DNA of 44,648 nucleotides, taken from contig NZ_JAMBOG010000024.1 in NCBI RefSeq assembly GCF_023715525.1, forward strand, positions 1 to 44,648, in the 5' to 3' direction. The DNA comes from Kocuria rosea (lineage in GTDB: Bacteria; Actinomycetota; Actinomycetes; Actinomycetales; Micrococcaceae). The position numbers and the translations under genes are program-made. The notes below the pieces were generated by a model. The model was not told the origin of the DNA and did not search any database. It was given only the letters and a program-made list of their open reading frames with translations. Shown here one piece after another: positions 6,988 to 17,827 of this stretch. Positions within the stretch are counted from its first letter, which is position 1, and each line of letters opens with the position of its first letter.

Positions 6988-8019
6988 ATGCAGACCTTCA
7001 CCTCGGAGCGCGCCGTGGACCTCGCCGTGATCGAGCGCAGCGGCTTCGTCGAGTCCCGCCACCGCGGATCCGCCGTCGTCCTCGCCCCCGACGGGGCGGT
7101 GGCTGTGGAACTGGGGGACGTCTGCGCGCCGATCTTCCCCCGCTCGACGCTCAAGCCGTTCCAGACGATCGCCGCCATGAAGGCCGGCGTGCCCCTGCGC
7201 GGGGCGCAGGTGGCCATCGCCTCCGCGTCCCACATCGGCTCCTTCGAGCAGCTCGAGGCCGTCCGCTCCATCCTCGACGCCGCCGGGGTGGACGAGGACG
7301 CCCTGCAGTGCCCGCCGGACTGGCCCGAGGACGAGGACGTGCGCGCCGAGCTGGTGCGCACCGGGCACGGGCGGGCCCGGATCTGCATGAACTGTTCCGG
7401 CAAGCACGCGGCCTTCCTCTGGGCCTGCACGGAGAACGACTGGCCGACCGAGGATTACCTCGACCCGGGGCACCCCCTGCAGCGCACGGTCCTGGAGACG
7501 GTCGCGGAGTTCGCCGGGGAGCCCGTCGCCCACGTGGGCGTGGACGGCTGCGGGGCGCCCCTGGCGGCGATCTCCCTCACCGGCCTCGCCCGCGCCTACT
7601 CGACCCTGGGGCGCGCGGCCGGCAACCTGGCGGCGGACGCCCGCGCCGCCACCGTGGCCCAGTGCATGCTCGACTACCCCGAGTACGTGCACGGGCGCGG
7701 GAAGTACAACACCGTGGTCATGGAGGAGCTCGACGTCGTGGCGAAGCTCGGCGCCGAGGGCGTGCTCGCGCTCGGCACCCGCGACGGCTGGTCGGTGGCC
7801 CTCAAGGTGCTCGACGGCGGCTCCCGCGCCAACGCGCTCGTCGGGCTGAGCCTGCTCGCCCACGCCGGGGCCGTGCCCGCCCCGGCCGCCGCCGCCGTCA
7901 TCGGGCAGGTCGTGCGCCCGATCACCGGCGCGGGCCGCCCCGTGGGCCGGATCCGCCTGGCGGACCCGCTCGTGGAGCTGCTCGGCCCGGAGCTGGTCCG
8001 GGCGCTCGGGCAGGAGTAG
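6988..8019 (+). CDS. L-asparaginase, PF06089 type
   Basis: This 343-residue protein matches the asparaginase family first described in Rhizobium etli, unrelated to E. coli AnsA/AnsB. Motifs are FPRSTLKPFQTIA, ASASHIGS, ICMNCSGKHAAFL with the conserved CSGKH nucleophile region, GVDGCGAPLAAISL, and HGRGKYNTVVM. It hydrolyses asparagine to aspartate and ammonia in the cytoplasm. CATACT (6976-6981) lies 6 bases before ATG, a probable leaderless start. The next gene begins 3 bases after the stop, so both are co-transcribed. Aspartate is a PurC substrate, but a link to the adjacent purine genes is speculative. Confidence 0.92.
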   Translation: MQTFTSERAVDLAVIERSGFVESRHRGSAVVLAPDGAVAVELGDVCAPIFPRSTLKPFQTIAAMKAGVPLRGAQVAIASASHIGSFEQLEAVRSILDAAGVDEDALQCPPDWPEDEDVRAELVRTGHGRARICMNCSGKHAAFLWACTENDWPTEDYLDPGHPLQRTVLETVAEFAGEPVAHVGVDGCGAPLAAISLTGLARAYSTLGRAAGNLAADARAATVAQCMLDYPEYVHGRGKYNTVVMEELDVVAKLGAEGVLALGTRDGWSVALKVLDGGSRANALVGLSLLAHAGAVPAPAAAAVIGQVVRPITGAGRPVGRIRLADPLVELLGPELVRALGQE

Positions 8020-8022
8020 GCC

Positions 8023-8388
8023 GTGGCCCGCCGCCGGATCGACCCCGCGGACGGCACCCTGGCCCTGAGCGCCTGGCGGGCGGACCCCGACGGGGCGCCG
8101 CGCCGGACGGTGGCCACCGCCGTGCGCTACGCCCTCGAGGAGCTCGCCGAGCGCGTGCCCGGCAACAGCGTGGAGGTGCGCGTCCCGCCCTTCGGCGTGA
8201 CCCAGTGCGTGACCGGGCCGCGGCACACCCGCGGCACCCCGCCCAACGTCGTCGAGACCGACGCCCGCACCTGGCTGGGCCTCGTCACGGGCTCGGTGGC
8301 CTGGGCGGAGGCCGTCACGGCGGGATCTGTTGTGGCCTCGGGCACACGGACCGACCTCGCGGAGGTCCTCCCCCTGTTCTGCCGGTAA
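8023..8388 (+). CDS. Sterol-carrier-like family protein
   Basis: This 121-residue cytoplasmic protein starts at GTG 8023, 3 bases after the asparaginase gene. The pattern AVRYALEELAERVPGNSVEVRVPPFGVTQC followed by TPPNVVETDARTWLGLVTGSVAWAEAV matches the small actinobacterial proteins annotated as SCP-type or sterol carrier family, usually next to purF. The biochemical role is not established; the fold suggests binding a hydrophobic ligand. Confidence 0.75.
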   Translation: MARRRIDPADGTLALSAWRADPDGAPRRTVATAVRYALEELAERVPGNSVEVRVPPFGVTQCVTGPRHTRGTPPNVVETDARTWLGLVTGSVAWAEAVTAGSVVASGTRTDLAEVLPLFCR

Positions 8389-8398
8389 CCTGGAGGGC

Positions 8399-8791
8399 AT
8401 GAGCTCCGCACCCTCGACCCCTTCCTCGCGCCTGCCCTCGGGGAGGTCCTTGCGGCGGCGCCGCCGGGGGCGGGCGGCCGTGCCGCTCGCAGCGTCGGGC
8501 ACCCAGCCGATGATGCTGCGCCGCGCCCCCAACATCTGGGCGTTCGTGGTGCTCGGGGGCGTCCTCGGCGTCGTCCTCGGCCTGCTCGTGGGGTTGCTCG
8601 GGGCGGGCAGCGCCCAGTTCACCCCGGGGGCCGTGGTCATGTTCATGGTCTCGGTCTTCGCCATCCTGGGCCTCGCCGCCGGCGCGGCGGCGGCCCTGGT
8701 GCTGGACCGGATCTCCGTGGCCCGCGCGCGGGCCGTCACCACCGAGGTCGTGGACGGGGACGCCGACGCCCCTGACGGCCCAGAAGCATGA
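8399..8791 (+). CDS. Small two-helix membrane protein near purF
   Basis: This 130-residue product has a basic N-terminus (RSLRRRRRGRAAV) and two clear membrane segments (about residues 48-72 and 78-103), followed by an acidic tail. Proteins of this shape are conserved upstream of purF in actinobacteria without a known function. ATG 8399 follows GGAGGG (ribosome site), and TAACCT (8386-8391) inside the previous stop could also serve as a -10 box. Confidence 0.75.
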   Translation: MSSAPSTPSSRLPSGRSLRRRRRGRAAVPLAASGTQPMMLRRAPNIWAFVVLGGVLGVVLGLLVGLLGAGSAQFTPGAVVMFMVSVFAILGLAAGAAAALVLDRISVARARAVTTEVVDGDADAPDGPEA

Positions 8792-8807
8792 GAGAAGGCC
8801 GATCTAC

Positions 8808-10580
8808 GTGATTCGCCCTGATGGACAACTCAGCCACGACCTCCTCCCCGGCGAGAAGGGCCCCCAGGACGCGTGCGGCGTCTTCGGCGTCTGGGCCCCC
8901 GGCGAGGACGTCGCGAAGCTGGCCTACTACGGCCTCTACGCCCTGCAGCACCGCGGCCAGGAGTCCGCCGGCATCGCCGCGAGCGACGGCGAGCGCATCG
9001 CCGTCTACAAGGACATGGGCCTCGTCTCGCAGGTCTTCGACGAGACCACCCTCAACACCCTCACCGGGCACCTGGCCGTGGGCCACTGCCGGTACTCCAC
9101 CACGGGAGGGTCCCACTGGGCCAACGCCCAGCCGACCCTGGGCGCCACCCCCCACGGGACCGTGGCGCTCGCGCACAACGGCAACCTCACCAACTCCGCG
9201 CAGCTCTACGACCAGCTCATTGACAAGTCCGGCTTCCCCTCCAGCGGCGAGATGGCGCAGGGCAACACCACGGACACGGCCCTGGTCACGGCGCTGCTCG
9301 CCGAGCACCCGCACGGCTCCCTCGAGGAGGCGGCCATGCACCTGCTGCCGCAGCTGGTGGGCTCCTTCTGCCTGGCGTTCATGGACGAGCACACGCTCTA
9401 CGCCGCCCGGGACCCGCAGGGCATCCGCCCGCTGGTCCTCGGCCGGCTCGACCGCGGCTGGGTGGTCGCCTCCGAGACCGCCGCGCTGGACATCGTCGGC
9501 GCGTCCCTGGTCCGGGAGATCGAGCCCGGCGAGTTCATCGCCATCGACGAGCACGGCCTGCGCACGCAGCGCTTCGCCGAGACCCGCCGGGCGGCCTGCG
9601 TGTTCGAGTACGTCTACCTGGCCCGCCCGGACACCACGATCAACGGCCGCTCCGTCTACGAGTCGCGCGTGGAGATGGGCCGCCGGCTCGCCCGCGAGCA
9701 CACGGTCGACGCCGACCTCGTGATGCCCACCCCCGAGTCCGGGACGCCCGCGGCCATCGGCTACGCGGAGGAGTCGGGCATCCCGTTCGGCAACGGCCTC
9801 GTCAAGAACGCCTACGTGGGCCGGACCTTCATCCAGCCCTCGGACACCATCCGCCAGCTCGGCATCCGGCTCAAGCTCAACCCGCTGAAGTCCGTGGTGG
9901 CGGGCAAGCGCCTGGTGGTCATCGACGACTCGATCGTGCGCGGCAACACCCAGCGCGCCCTGATCCGGATGCTCCGGGAGGCCGGGGCCGCGGAGATCCA
10001 CGTGCGCATCTCCTCCCCGCCCATCAAGTGGCCCTGCTTCTACGGCATCGACTTCGCCTCCCGGGCCGAGCTGATCGCCAACGGGCTGGGCGTCGAGGAG
10101 ATCCGGGCCTCGCTGGGCGCGGACTCCCTGGGCTACATCTCCGAGGACGGCATGATCGACGCCACCCGGCAGGAGCGCGCCGAGCTGTGCACGGCGTGCT
10201 TCTCCGGCACCTATCCCACGCGCCTGCCGGACGCGGACAAGCTCGGCAAGAACGTGTTCGAGTCCCGCCGCCCCGCCGGCTCCTCGGCGCAGCGGGACCA
10301 GGCCGCACCGGCCGTTCCCCGGCGCCCCGAGCACGCCTCGGCGGTGTCCATCGAGACCCACCCCTCCGCCACGGACGGGCGGGTCCGCGCCGCCGGCAGC
10401 GCCTGCATCTCCGACGAGGACAGCGGCATCCAGGACAGCTCCGTGGGCTGCGACCCGGGGCCCGACTCCGACCTCGAGGACGTGCTGCTGCCCGAGGACC
10501 GGGTGCCCGCCCGGTCCGGCGCCGCCCCCGTGCCCACCGCAGAGCCCGCCCCCCAGAACGAGACCCCGAAGGACGCCTGA
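8808..10580 (+). CDS. purF: Amidophosphoribosyltransferase (PurF)
   Basis: PurF catalyses the first committed step of purine synthesis, turning PRPP and glutamine into phosphoribosylamine. A 22-residue propeptide precedes Cys23 (QDACGVFG), the Ntn nucleophile exposed after self-cleavage. RGQESAGIA and HNGNLTN mark the glutaminase domain, and VVIDDSIVRGNTQ is the PRPP loop. Cysteines in RAACVFEY, KWPCFYG and CTACFSG match the four Fe-S ligands of the Bacillus-type enzyme. The 590-residue length exceeds the usual 500-520 because of a C-terminal tail of about 85 residues rich in Pro, Ala, Asp and Ser with no homology I can name. GTG 8808 follows GAGAAGG. purM starts 1 base after the stop. Confidence 0.97.
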   Translation: MIRPDGQLSHDLLPGEKGPQDACGVFGVWAPGEDVAKLAYYGLYALQHRGQESAGIAASDGERIAVYKDMGLVSQVFDETTLNTLTGHLAVGHCRYSTTGGSHWANAQPTLGATPHGTVALAHNGNLTNSAQLYDQLIDKSGFPSSGEMAQGNTTDTALVTALLAEHPHGSLEEAAMHLLPQLVGSFCLAFMDEHTLYAARDPQGIRPLVLGRLDRGWVVASETAALDIVGASLVREIEPGEFIAIDEHGLRTQRFAETRRAACVFEYVYLARPDTTINGRSVYESRVEMGRRLAREHTVDADLVMPTPESGTPAAIGYAEESGIPFGNGLVKNAYVGRTFIQPSDTIRQLGIRLKLNPLKSVVAGKRLVVIDDSIVRGNTQRALIRMLREAGAAEIHVRISSPPIKWPCFYGIDFASRAELIANGLGVEEIRASLGADSLGYISEDGMIDATRQERAELCTACFSGTYPTRLPDADKLGKNVFESRRPAGSSAQRDQAAPAVPRRPEHASAVSIETHPSATDGRVRAAGSACISDEDSGIQDSSVGCDPGPDSDLEDVLLPEDRVPARSGAAPVPTAEPAPQNETPKDA

Positions 10581-10581
10581 C

Positions 10582-11742
10582 ATGGCCCAGCAGCCCGCCC
10601 CCGACAACCGCACCGTCACCTACGCCAGCGCCGGCGTGGACGTCGAGGCGGGCGACCGCGCCGTCGAGCTCATGAAGAGCGCGGTCAAGGCCACCCACAC
10701 CGCGAACGTGATCGGGGGCGTGGGCGGCTTCGCCGGGCTCTTCGACGTCTCCGAGCTGCTCGCCTACCGCAGGCCCTACCTCGCCACCTCCACCGACGGC
10801 GTGGGCACGAAGGTCGCGATCGCCCAGACCCTCGACGTCCACGACACCATCGGCTACGACCTCGTGGGCATGGTCGTGGACGACATCGTGGTGGTCGGCG
10901 CCAAGCCGCTGTTCATGACCGACTACATCGCCACGGGCCGCGTGGTGCCCGAGCGGATCGCGGACATCGTGCGCGGCATCGCCGGGGCCTGCCGGCAGGC
11001 GGGCACCGCCCTCGTGGGCGGGGAGACCGCGGAGCACCCGGGGCTGCTGCGCCCGGACGAGTACGACGTCGCGGGCGCGGCCACCGGCGTGGTCGAGGCC
11101 GACGAGCTGCTGGGCCCGGACCGGGTGCGGGCGGGCGACGTCGTCATCGGCATGGCCTCCTCCGGGCTGCACTCCAACGGGTACTCCCTGGTGCGCAAGG
11201 TCGTCAACGTCGCCGGCTGGTCGCTGGACCGGCAGGTCACCGAGCTCGGGCGCACCCTGGGCGAGGAGCTGCTCGAGCCCACCCGCGTCTACGCCGCCGA
11301 CGTCCTCGACCTCGCCGCGGCCTTCCCCGTCAACGGGCCCGACCGGGCGACCGGCCACGGCGTGCGCGGCTTCAGCCACGTCACCGGCGGCGGCCTCGCC
11401 GCGAACCTGGCGCGCGTGCTGCCCGCCGGCCTCGAGGCGACCGTGGACCGCTCCACGTGGGAGCTGCCCGCGATCTTCCAGCTCATCGGCCAGCTGGGCA
11501 ACGTGCCCCTGCCCGACCTGGAGCGCACCCTGAATCTCGGGGTGGGCATGGTCGCCGTCGTCGACCCGGCCGTGGCCGACGACGCGGTGGCCCACCTCGG
11601 TGCCCGCGGGCTGGGGGCGTGGATCATGGGCACCGTCGGCGCGATCGACCCGGAGGCCGACCACAGCGGTCCCGACTGGGTGCAGGGCGCCAAGGGCGTC
11701 GACGGCGGCGCGGTGCGCCTCGTCAACGCCTACGCGGGCTGA
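10582..11742 (+). CDS. purM: AIR synthetase (PurM)
   Basis: This 386-residue enzyme closes the imidazole ring of FGAM to give AIR, using ATP. Recognisable segments are VTYASAGVDVEAGDRAVELMK, the Gly-rich loop VIGGVGGFAGLFD, ATSTDGVGTKVAIA, MVVDDIVVVGAKPLFMTDYIA, GGETAEHPG and ASSGLHSNGYSLVR, all in family order. It is directly downstream of purF and co-transcribed with it. A hairpin terminator follows at 11860. Confidence 0.97.
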   Translation: MAQQPAPDNRTVTYASAGVDVEAGDRAVELMKSAVKATHTANVIGGVGGFAGLFDVSELLAYRRPYLATSTDGVGTKVAIAQTLDVHDTIGYDLVGMVVDDIVVVGAKPLFMTDYIATGRVVPERIADIVRGIAGACRQAGTALVGGETAEHPGLLRPDEYDVAGAATGVVEADELLGPDRVRAGDVVIGMASSGLHSNGYSLVRKVVNVAGWSLDRQVTELGRTLGEELLEPTRVYAADVLDLAAAFPVNGPDRATGHGVRGFSHVTGGGLAANLARVLPAGLEATVDRSTWELPAIFQLIGQLGNVPLPDLERTLNLGVGMVAVVDPAVADDAVAHLGARGLGAWIMGTVGAIDPEADHSGPDWVQGAKGVDGGAVRLVNAYAG

Positions 11743-11859
11743 GCCTGCCCCGGGCGGCCGTCGAGGGGCGGGGCCGAGCGGCTGCGGGCTCCCCCGCGCC
11801 CCTCGGCGCCGCCCCTCGGCGCCGCCCCGGTCCGGGCGGGGCGCGCAGGAACGCAAAGG

Positions 11860-11884
11860 AGGTGCCCGTCCGTGACGGGCACCT
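11860..11884. terminator. Hairpin terminator between purM and DUF3073
   Basis: An 11-bp perfect stem (AGGTGCCCGTC with GACGGGCACCT) and a 3-base loop are followed by CTGTTG. It lies between convergent genes and could serve both. Just upstream, CCCCTCGGCGCCG is directly repeated (about 11798-11823). Confidence 0.8.
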
Positions 11885-11927
11885 CTGTTGCGCTGATGCA
11901 GTTGAGACGAGCGGATCTCCCGGGTGG

Positions 11928-12152
11928 TTACCGGCGGTAGTCCTCGTCGTAGTCGTCGGCGTACTTGTCGACGTAGACGGAGTAGTCGTCCTCGTCCTCG
12001 TCGATGCGGTCCTGGACCGGCTCCTCCACGGGGGAGGACTGCTCGCTGCCGCGCAGCTCGCGCTGCAGAGCGGTCAGATCGGTCTGCGGGCTGAAGTACT
12101 TCATCTCCCGCGCCTGCCGTGTCGCCTTCGCCTTTTGACGGCCGCGCCCCAT
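11928..12152 (-). CDS. DUF3073 family protein
   Basis: This 74-residue acidic protein begins MGRGRQKAKATRQAREMKYF, the hallmark of DUF3073, an actinobacterial family commonly found beside purM. The N-terminus is basic, and the C-terminus is a run of Asp/Glu/Tyr (DEDEDDYSVYVDKYADDYDEDYRR in outline). It has no membrane segment and its function is unknown. The 254 bases upstream (12153-12406) hold no gene I can support. Confidence 0.9.
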   Translation of the reverse strand: MGRGRQKAKATRQAREMKYFSPQTDLTALQRELRGSEQSSPVEEPVQDRIDEDEDDYSVYVDKYADDYDEDYRR

Positions 12153-12406
12153 GGCGTGACCCCCTCTGTCTCTTGGTCCGGGTGGCGGTACACAGGCACA
12201 GAGTACGGCCCCGGAAATGTCTTATGAATGGTTCGTGGGTCCAGGGTACATGGTTTGCCCGCCCGGTGCGCCCGCCCGGGCTCCGGCACGGCGCTCTGTC
12301 GGCAACGTCACGGGCAGCACCCGGGCTCCGCCCCGGGCCACGCGCGCGAACAGGCGACCGAGCCGCGGCGGGACGCCGGGGAGGACGCCGGCGGGCGGGG
12401 GCCGCG

Positions 12407-15022
<2,616 letters not shown>

Positions 15023-15105
15023 GAGGGCTCCTTGTCGGTGGACGAGCTGGTGCGAACTGACCCGGCCGCTGCTCCACACCGAGTGCGCTCCAGCAGTTCA
15101 GCTAA

Positions 15106-15126
15106 CCTGAGTCTATCTCACTCAAC
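15106..15126. promoter_or_regulatory. HAIR box upstream of clpB (HspR operator)
   Basis: CCTGAGT-N7-ACTCAAC matches the HAIR consensus CTTGAGT-N7-ACTCAAG at 12 of 14 arm positions, 84 bases before the clpB start. HspR is encoded at 37546-37995 in this window. Confidence 0.85.
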
Positions 15127-15224
15127 CTTGGGCGACCAGAGATTATTTCCCGGACCGTGCCCCGACGCCCGCCGTTCACGGGGCAGCCCTCGCTCCCCGG
15201 CCGGGCTCGTGCCCGGAGTACAGG

Positions 15225-15240
15225 GAACGGTGTACCGTTC
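15225..15240. promoter_or_regulatory. Operator palindrome before cmtR
   Basis: GAACGGT-GT-ACCGTTC is a perfect 7-bp dyad with a 2-base centre, ending 4 bases before the cmtR ATG. Bound repressor would cover the ribosome site and probably the transcription start, as expected for ArsR/SmtB-type autoregulation. Confidence 0.7.
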
Positions 15241-15244
15241 GAGC

Positions 15245-15577
15245 ATGACCGCGGTCACCCGCACGCACACCACGGCGCTGTCCCGGCTGGGCCAGGCCCT
15301 CTCCGACGGGACGCGGGCCCGGGTCCTGCTGGCCCTGCGGGACGCCCCGGCCCGGCCCTCGGAGCTGGCCCGGGCCCTGGGGGTGTCCAAGCAGGTGATG
15401 TCCAACCAGCTGGCCTGCCTGCGCGGGTGCGGACTGGTCGCGGCCACCCCGGAGGGGCGCAGCACCTGGTACCGGCTCGCCGACCCCCGCCTCGGGGACG
15501 TCCTGGAGAGCCTGCTGGAGCTGGTGGTCGCCGTGGACCCGGACTGCTGCACCCCGGAAGGATGCACCTGCTCATGA
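15245..15577 (+). CDS. cmtR: CmtR-type Cd/Pb-sensing ArsR repressor
   Basis: This 110-residue winged-helix repressor has the recognition region ARALGVSKQVMSNQLACLRGCGL. C58 and C62 in LACLRGCG plus C101/C102 near the C-terminus match the three thiolate ligands of Mycobacterium CmtR (C57, C61, C102), which senses Cd(II) and Pb(II). Two extra cysteines end the protein (EGCTCS). It is the first gene of a two-gene operon with a CDF transporter, whose ATG overlaps this stop (ATGA), and a palindromic operator sits at its start codon. Metal identity is inferred from the ligand pattern. Confidence 0.88.
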   Translation: MTAVTRTHTTALSRLGQALSDGTRARVLLALRDAPARPSELARALGVSKQVMSNQLACLRGCGLVAATPEGRSTWYRLADPRLGDVLESLLELVVAVDPDCCTPEGCTCS

Positions 15578-16281
15578 CCTCCGTGTCGATCGGGCCCCCG
15601 CCCCTCAGCGCGGCCCGCCGGGCGCTCCTGCACCGGAGGGTGCGCCGGATCGTGGCCGCCACGATCGCCTACAACGTGCTCGAGGCGGTCATCGCCCTCA
15701 CCGCCGGCACCATCGCCTCCTCCTCGGCGCTGATCGGCTTCGGGCTGGACTCGATCGTGGAGGTCCTCTCCGCGGCGGCGGTGGCCTGGCAGTTCGCCGC
15801 CCCCGACCCGCACCGCCGGGAGAGGGCGGCCATGCGGGTCATCGCCTTCTCCTTCGTCGGCCTGGCCGCCTTCGTCACCGTCGACGCGGTGCGCACCCTG
15901 GCCGGGGCGGCCGAGCCCGAGCACTCCCCGGTGGGGATCACCCTGGCGGCGGTGAGCCTGGTAATCATGCCCCTCCTGTCCTGGTTCGAGCGCCGCACCG
16001 GCCGGGAGCTGGGCTCGGCCTCGGCGGTGGCCGACTCCAGGCAGACCCTGCTGTGCAGCTACCTCTCCGCCGTGCTGCTGGTGGGGCTGCTGCTCAACAG
16101 CACCCTGGGCTGGTCCTGGGCCGACCCGATCGCCGCCCTGGTCATCGCCGCCGTCGCGCTCAAGGAGGGCCTGGAGGCCTGGCGCGGGGACGCCTGCTGC
16201 ACCCCCCTGCCCGTGCTCCTCGACGGGGACGAGGGCTGCGCCGACGGGTGCGGCTCCGGCTGCTCCTGCTGCGCCCGCTGA
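15574..16281 (+). CDS. CDF-like cation transporter with Cys-rich tail
   Basis: This 235-residue membrane protein has about five to six helices and resembles cation diffusion facilitators but lacks the usual C-terminal cytoplasmic domain. The expected metal-site helices read GFGLDSIVEVLSA and ASAVADSRQTLLCSYLS, so the site is Asp-rich rather than the typical HxxxD pair. The C-terminus carries a cysteine cluster (DACC, then CADGCGSGCSCC) suited to soft metals. Translation coupled to cmtR (ATGA overlap) points to efflux of Cd, Pb or a similar ion. ATG 15562 is an alternative start in the same frame; GGAAGG at 15556 favours the later one. Confidence 0.85.
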   Translation: MTSVSIGPPPLSAARRALLHRRVRRIVAATIAYNVLEAVIALTAGTIASSSALIGFGLDSIVEVLSAAAVAWQFAAPDPHRRERAAMRVIAFSFVGLAAFVTVDAVRTLAGAAEPEHSPVGITLAAVSLVIMPLLSWFERRTGRELGSASAVADSRQTLLCSYLSAVLLVGLLLNSTLGWSWADPIAALVIAAVALKEGLEAWRGDACCTPLPVLLDGDEGCADGCGSGCSCCAR

Positions 16282-16315
16282 TCCGCCCGGCCCATGGCCG
16301 ACTAGGGTTCGGAGC

Positions 16316-17674
16316 ATGGACTCCACGGGACCCGGCACAGGACCGGCAGGAAGGCCGCCGGCGCCGGCCCGCCGACGGCGTGGAGGCCTGCGCGTCGTCC
16401 TCGTGGCCGCGCTCGCGGCGCTGCTGACGGTCCTGGGCGCACCGGCGGCCACGGCGCACACGGAACTGGTCGGCACGGACCCGGCCGACGGGCAGGTCCT
16501 GCAGAGCACTCCCACCACGATCACCCTGTCCTTCAACGAACCCGTCGGGGCCACGCCGGAGGCCGTCCGGCTGCTCGCCCCCTCCGGGGACCGGATCCCG
16601 CTCACCGCCCGGGCCCTGGACAGCACCGTGGGGCTCACGCCGTCGACCGCCCTCGGGGACGGGACGCACACCGTCCTCTGGCAGGTCACCTCCGCCGACG
16701 GCCACCCCGTCTCGGGCTCCTTCACGTTCTCGGTGGGCGAGCCCACCGCCACCACCGTCGAGGTCCAGCAGCACGCCCCGTCGGCGGCGACCGCCCACTA
16801 CGCGGCCCAGACGCTGACGTACGCCGGGGTGCTCGCCACCTCCGGCCTCGTCGTCTTCGACCTCCTGCTGTTCGCGCCCCGGCCCGGCACGGCGTTGCGT
16901 GCCCGCCGCCGGCTGCACCGGCTGATGCACCTCGGCGCGGCGCTCGCGGTGGCCGGGACCGTCGTCTCGGTCCTGGCCTCGGTGCTGTGGCAGGCCGGGG
17001 CGGCCCCGGTGTCCCTCACGGATGGCGCCCTGTGGCGTGCCGCCGCCGGCTCCGGCTCCGCCCTGGCCGCCGTGCTCACCACGGCCGGAGTCCTCACCGC
17101 GGCGCTGGCCGCGCCCCGGGCCGCCGGCCGCGGCGGCGGGCGCCTGGCCCGGGGAGCGGCCCTGGGCGGAGCCGGGCTGGCCGGCGCCTCCCTGGTGGTC
17201 ATCGGCCACACCCGCAGCGCCGAGCCGGCATGGCTCGTCGTGCCCGCCGATGCCGTGCACGTCGCCGCCGGGCTCGTGTGGGTCGGGGGGATCCTCGGGC
17301 TGGTCACCGTCCTGGGGCGCACCTCCGACACCTCCCCCCGCCAGGCCACCCTGACGCTGTCCCGCTTCTCCGCCGTCGCGGGGTGGGTGGTGCTGGCCCT
17401 GGCCGCCACCGGTCTGCTCCTGGGCTGGCGCATCCTGGGCGGTCCCGGGGCCCTGGTGTCCACCGGGTACGGCCGGATCCTGCTGCTCAAGATCGCCGTC
17501 GTCCTGGGCGTGGTCGCCGTCGCGGCCTGGAACCGCTTCGTCCACCTCCCCCGCGTCCTCACCCGGCCCGACTCCCGGGTCCTGGCCGACCTGCAGTCGA
17601 CGATCCAGGGAGAGGGCGCCCTGCTGGTGCTGGTGCTGGCCGTCACCGGCGTGCTCACCTCGCTGAGCCCCTGA
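16316..17674 (+). CDS. CopC-CopD fusion, copper handling
   Basis: This is a 452-residue secreted and membrane protein. A Tat-like basic start and hydrophobic helix end at ATA before His48 (HTELVGTDPADG), so the mature chain would begin with the Cu(II)-binding His of CopC. HTVLWQVTSADGHPVSGSF supplies the Asp/His ligands. From about residue 155 a multi-helix CopD domain follows with conserved HxxAG-type residues (ADAVHVAAGLVWVGG). The two proteins are separate in Pseudomonas and often fused in actinobacteria. TAGGGT (16303-16308) is 7 bases before ATG, a probable leaderless start. Confidence 0.92.
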   Translation: MDSTGPGTGPAGRPPAPARRRRGGLRVVLVAALAALLTVLGAPAATAHTELVGTDPADGQVLQSTPTTITLSFNEPVGATPEAVRLLAPSGDRIPLTARALDSTVGLTPSTALGDGTHTVLWQVTSADGHPVSGSFTFSVGEPTATTVEVQQHAPSAATAHYAAQTLTYAGVLATSGLVVFDLLLFAPRPGTALRARRRLHRLMHLGAALAVAGTVVSVLASVLWQAGAAPVSLTDGALWRAAAGSGSALAAVLTTAGVLTAALAAPRAAGRGGGRLARGAALGGAGLAGASLVVIGHTRSAEPAWLVVPADAVHVAAGLVWVGGILGLVTVLGRTSDTSPRQATLTLSRFSAVAGWVVLALAATGLLLGWRILGGPGALVSTGYGRILLLKIAVVLGVVAVAAWNRFVHLPRVLTRPDSRVLADLQSTIQGEGALLVLVLAVTGVLTSLSP

Positions 17675-17827
17675 CGGCCTGCGCGCCGATCCCGATCCGC
17701 TCCGCCAGGTGAGCGGCGGGGGGACAGCAGCGGTCCGGCCGGGACGCACCCGCGCCGGTTCCCCGTTTCCGCACGGCGGAGACCTACGCTGGAACTCCCC
17801 GACAGCACCACGCGAAGAGGCACCCCC

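Noticed and set aside
12308-12345. CCCGGG repeats between DUF3073 and clpB as a clpB terminator
   Set aside because: CCCGGG is self-palindromic and the arms are short; ordinary GC-rich sequence explains it.
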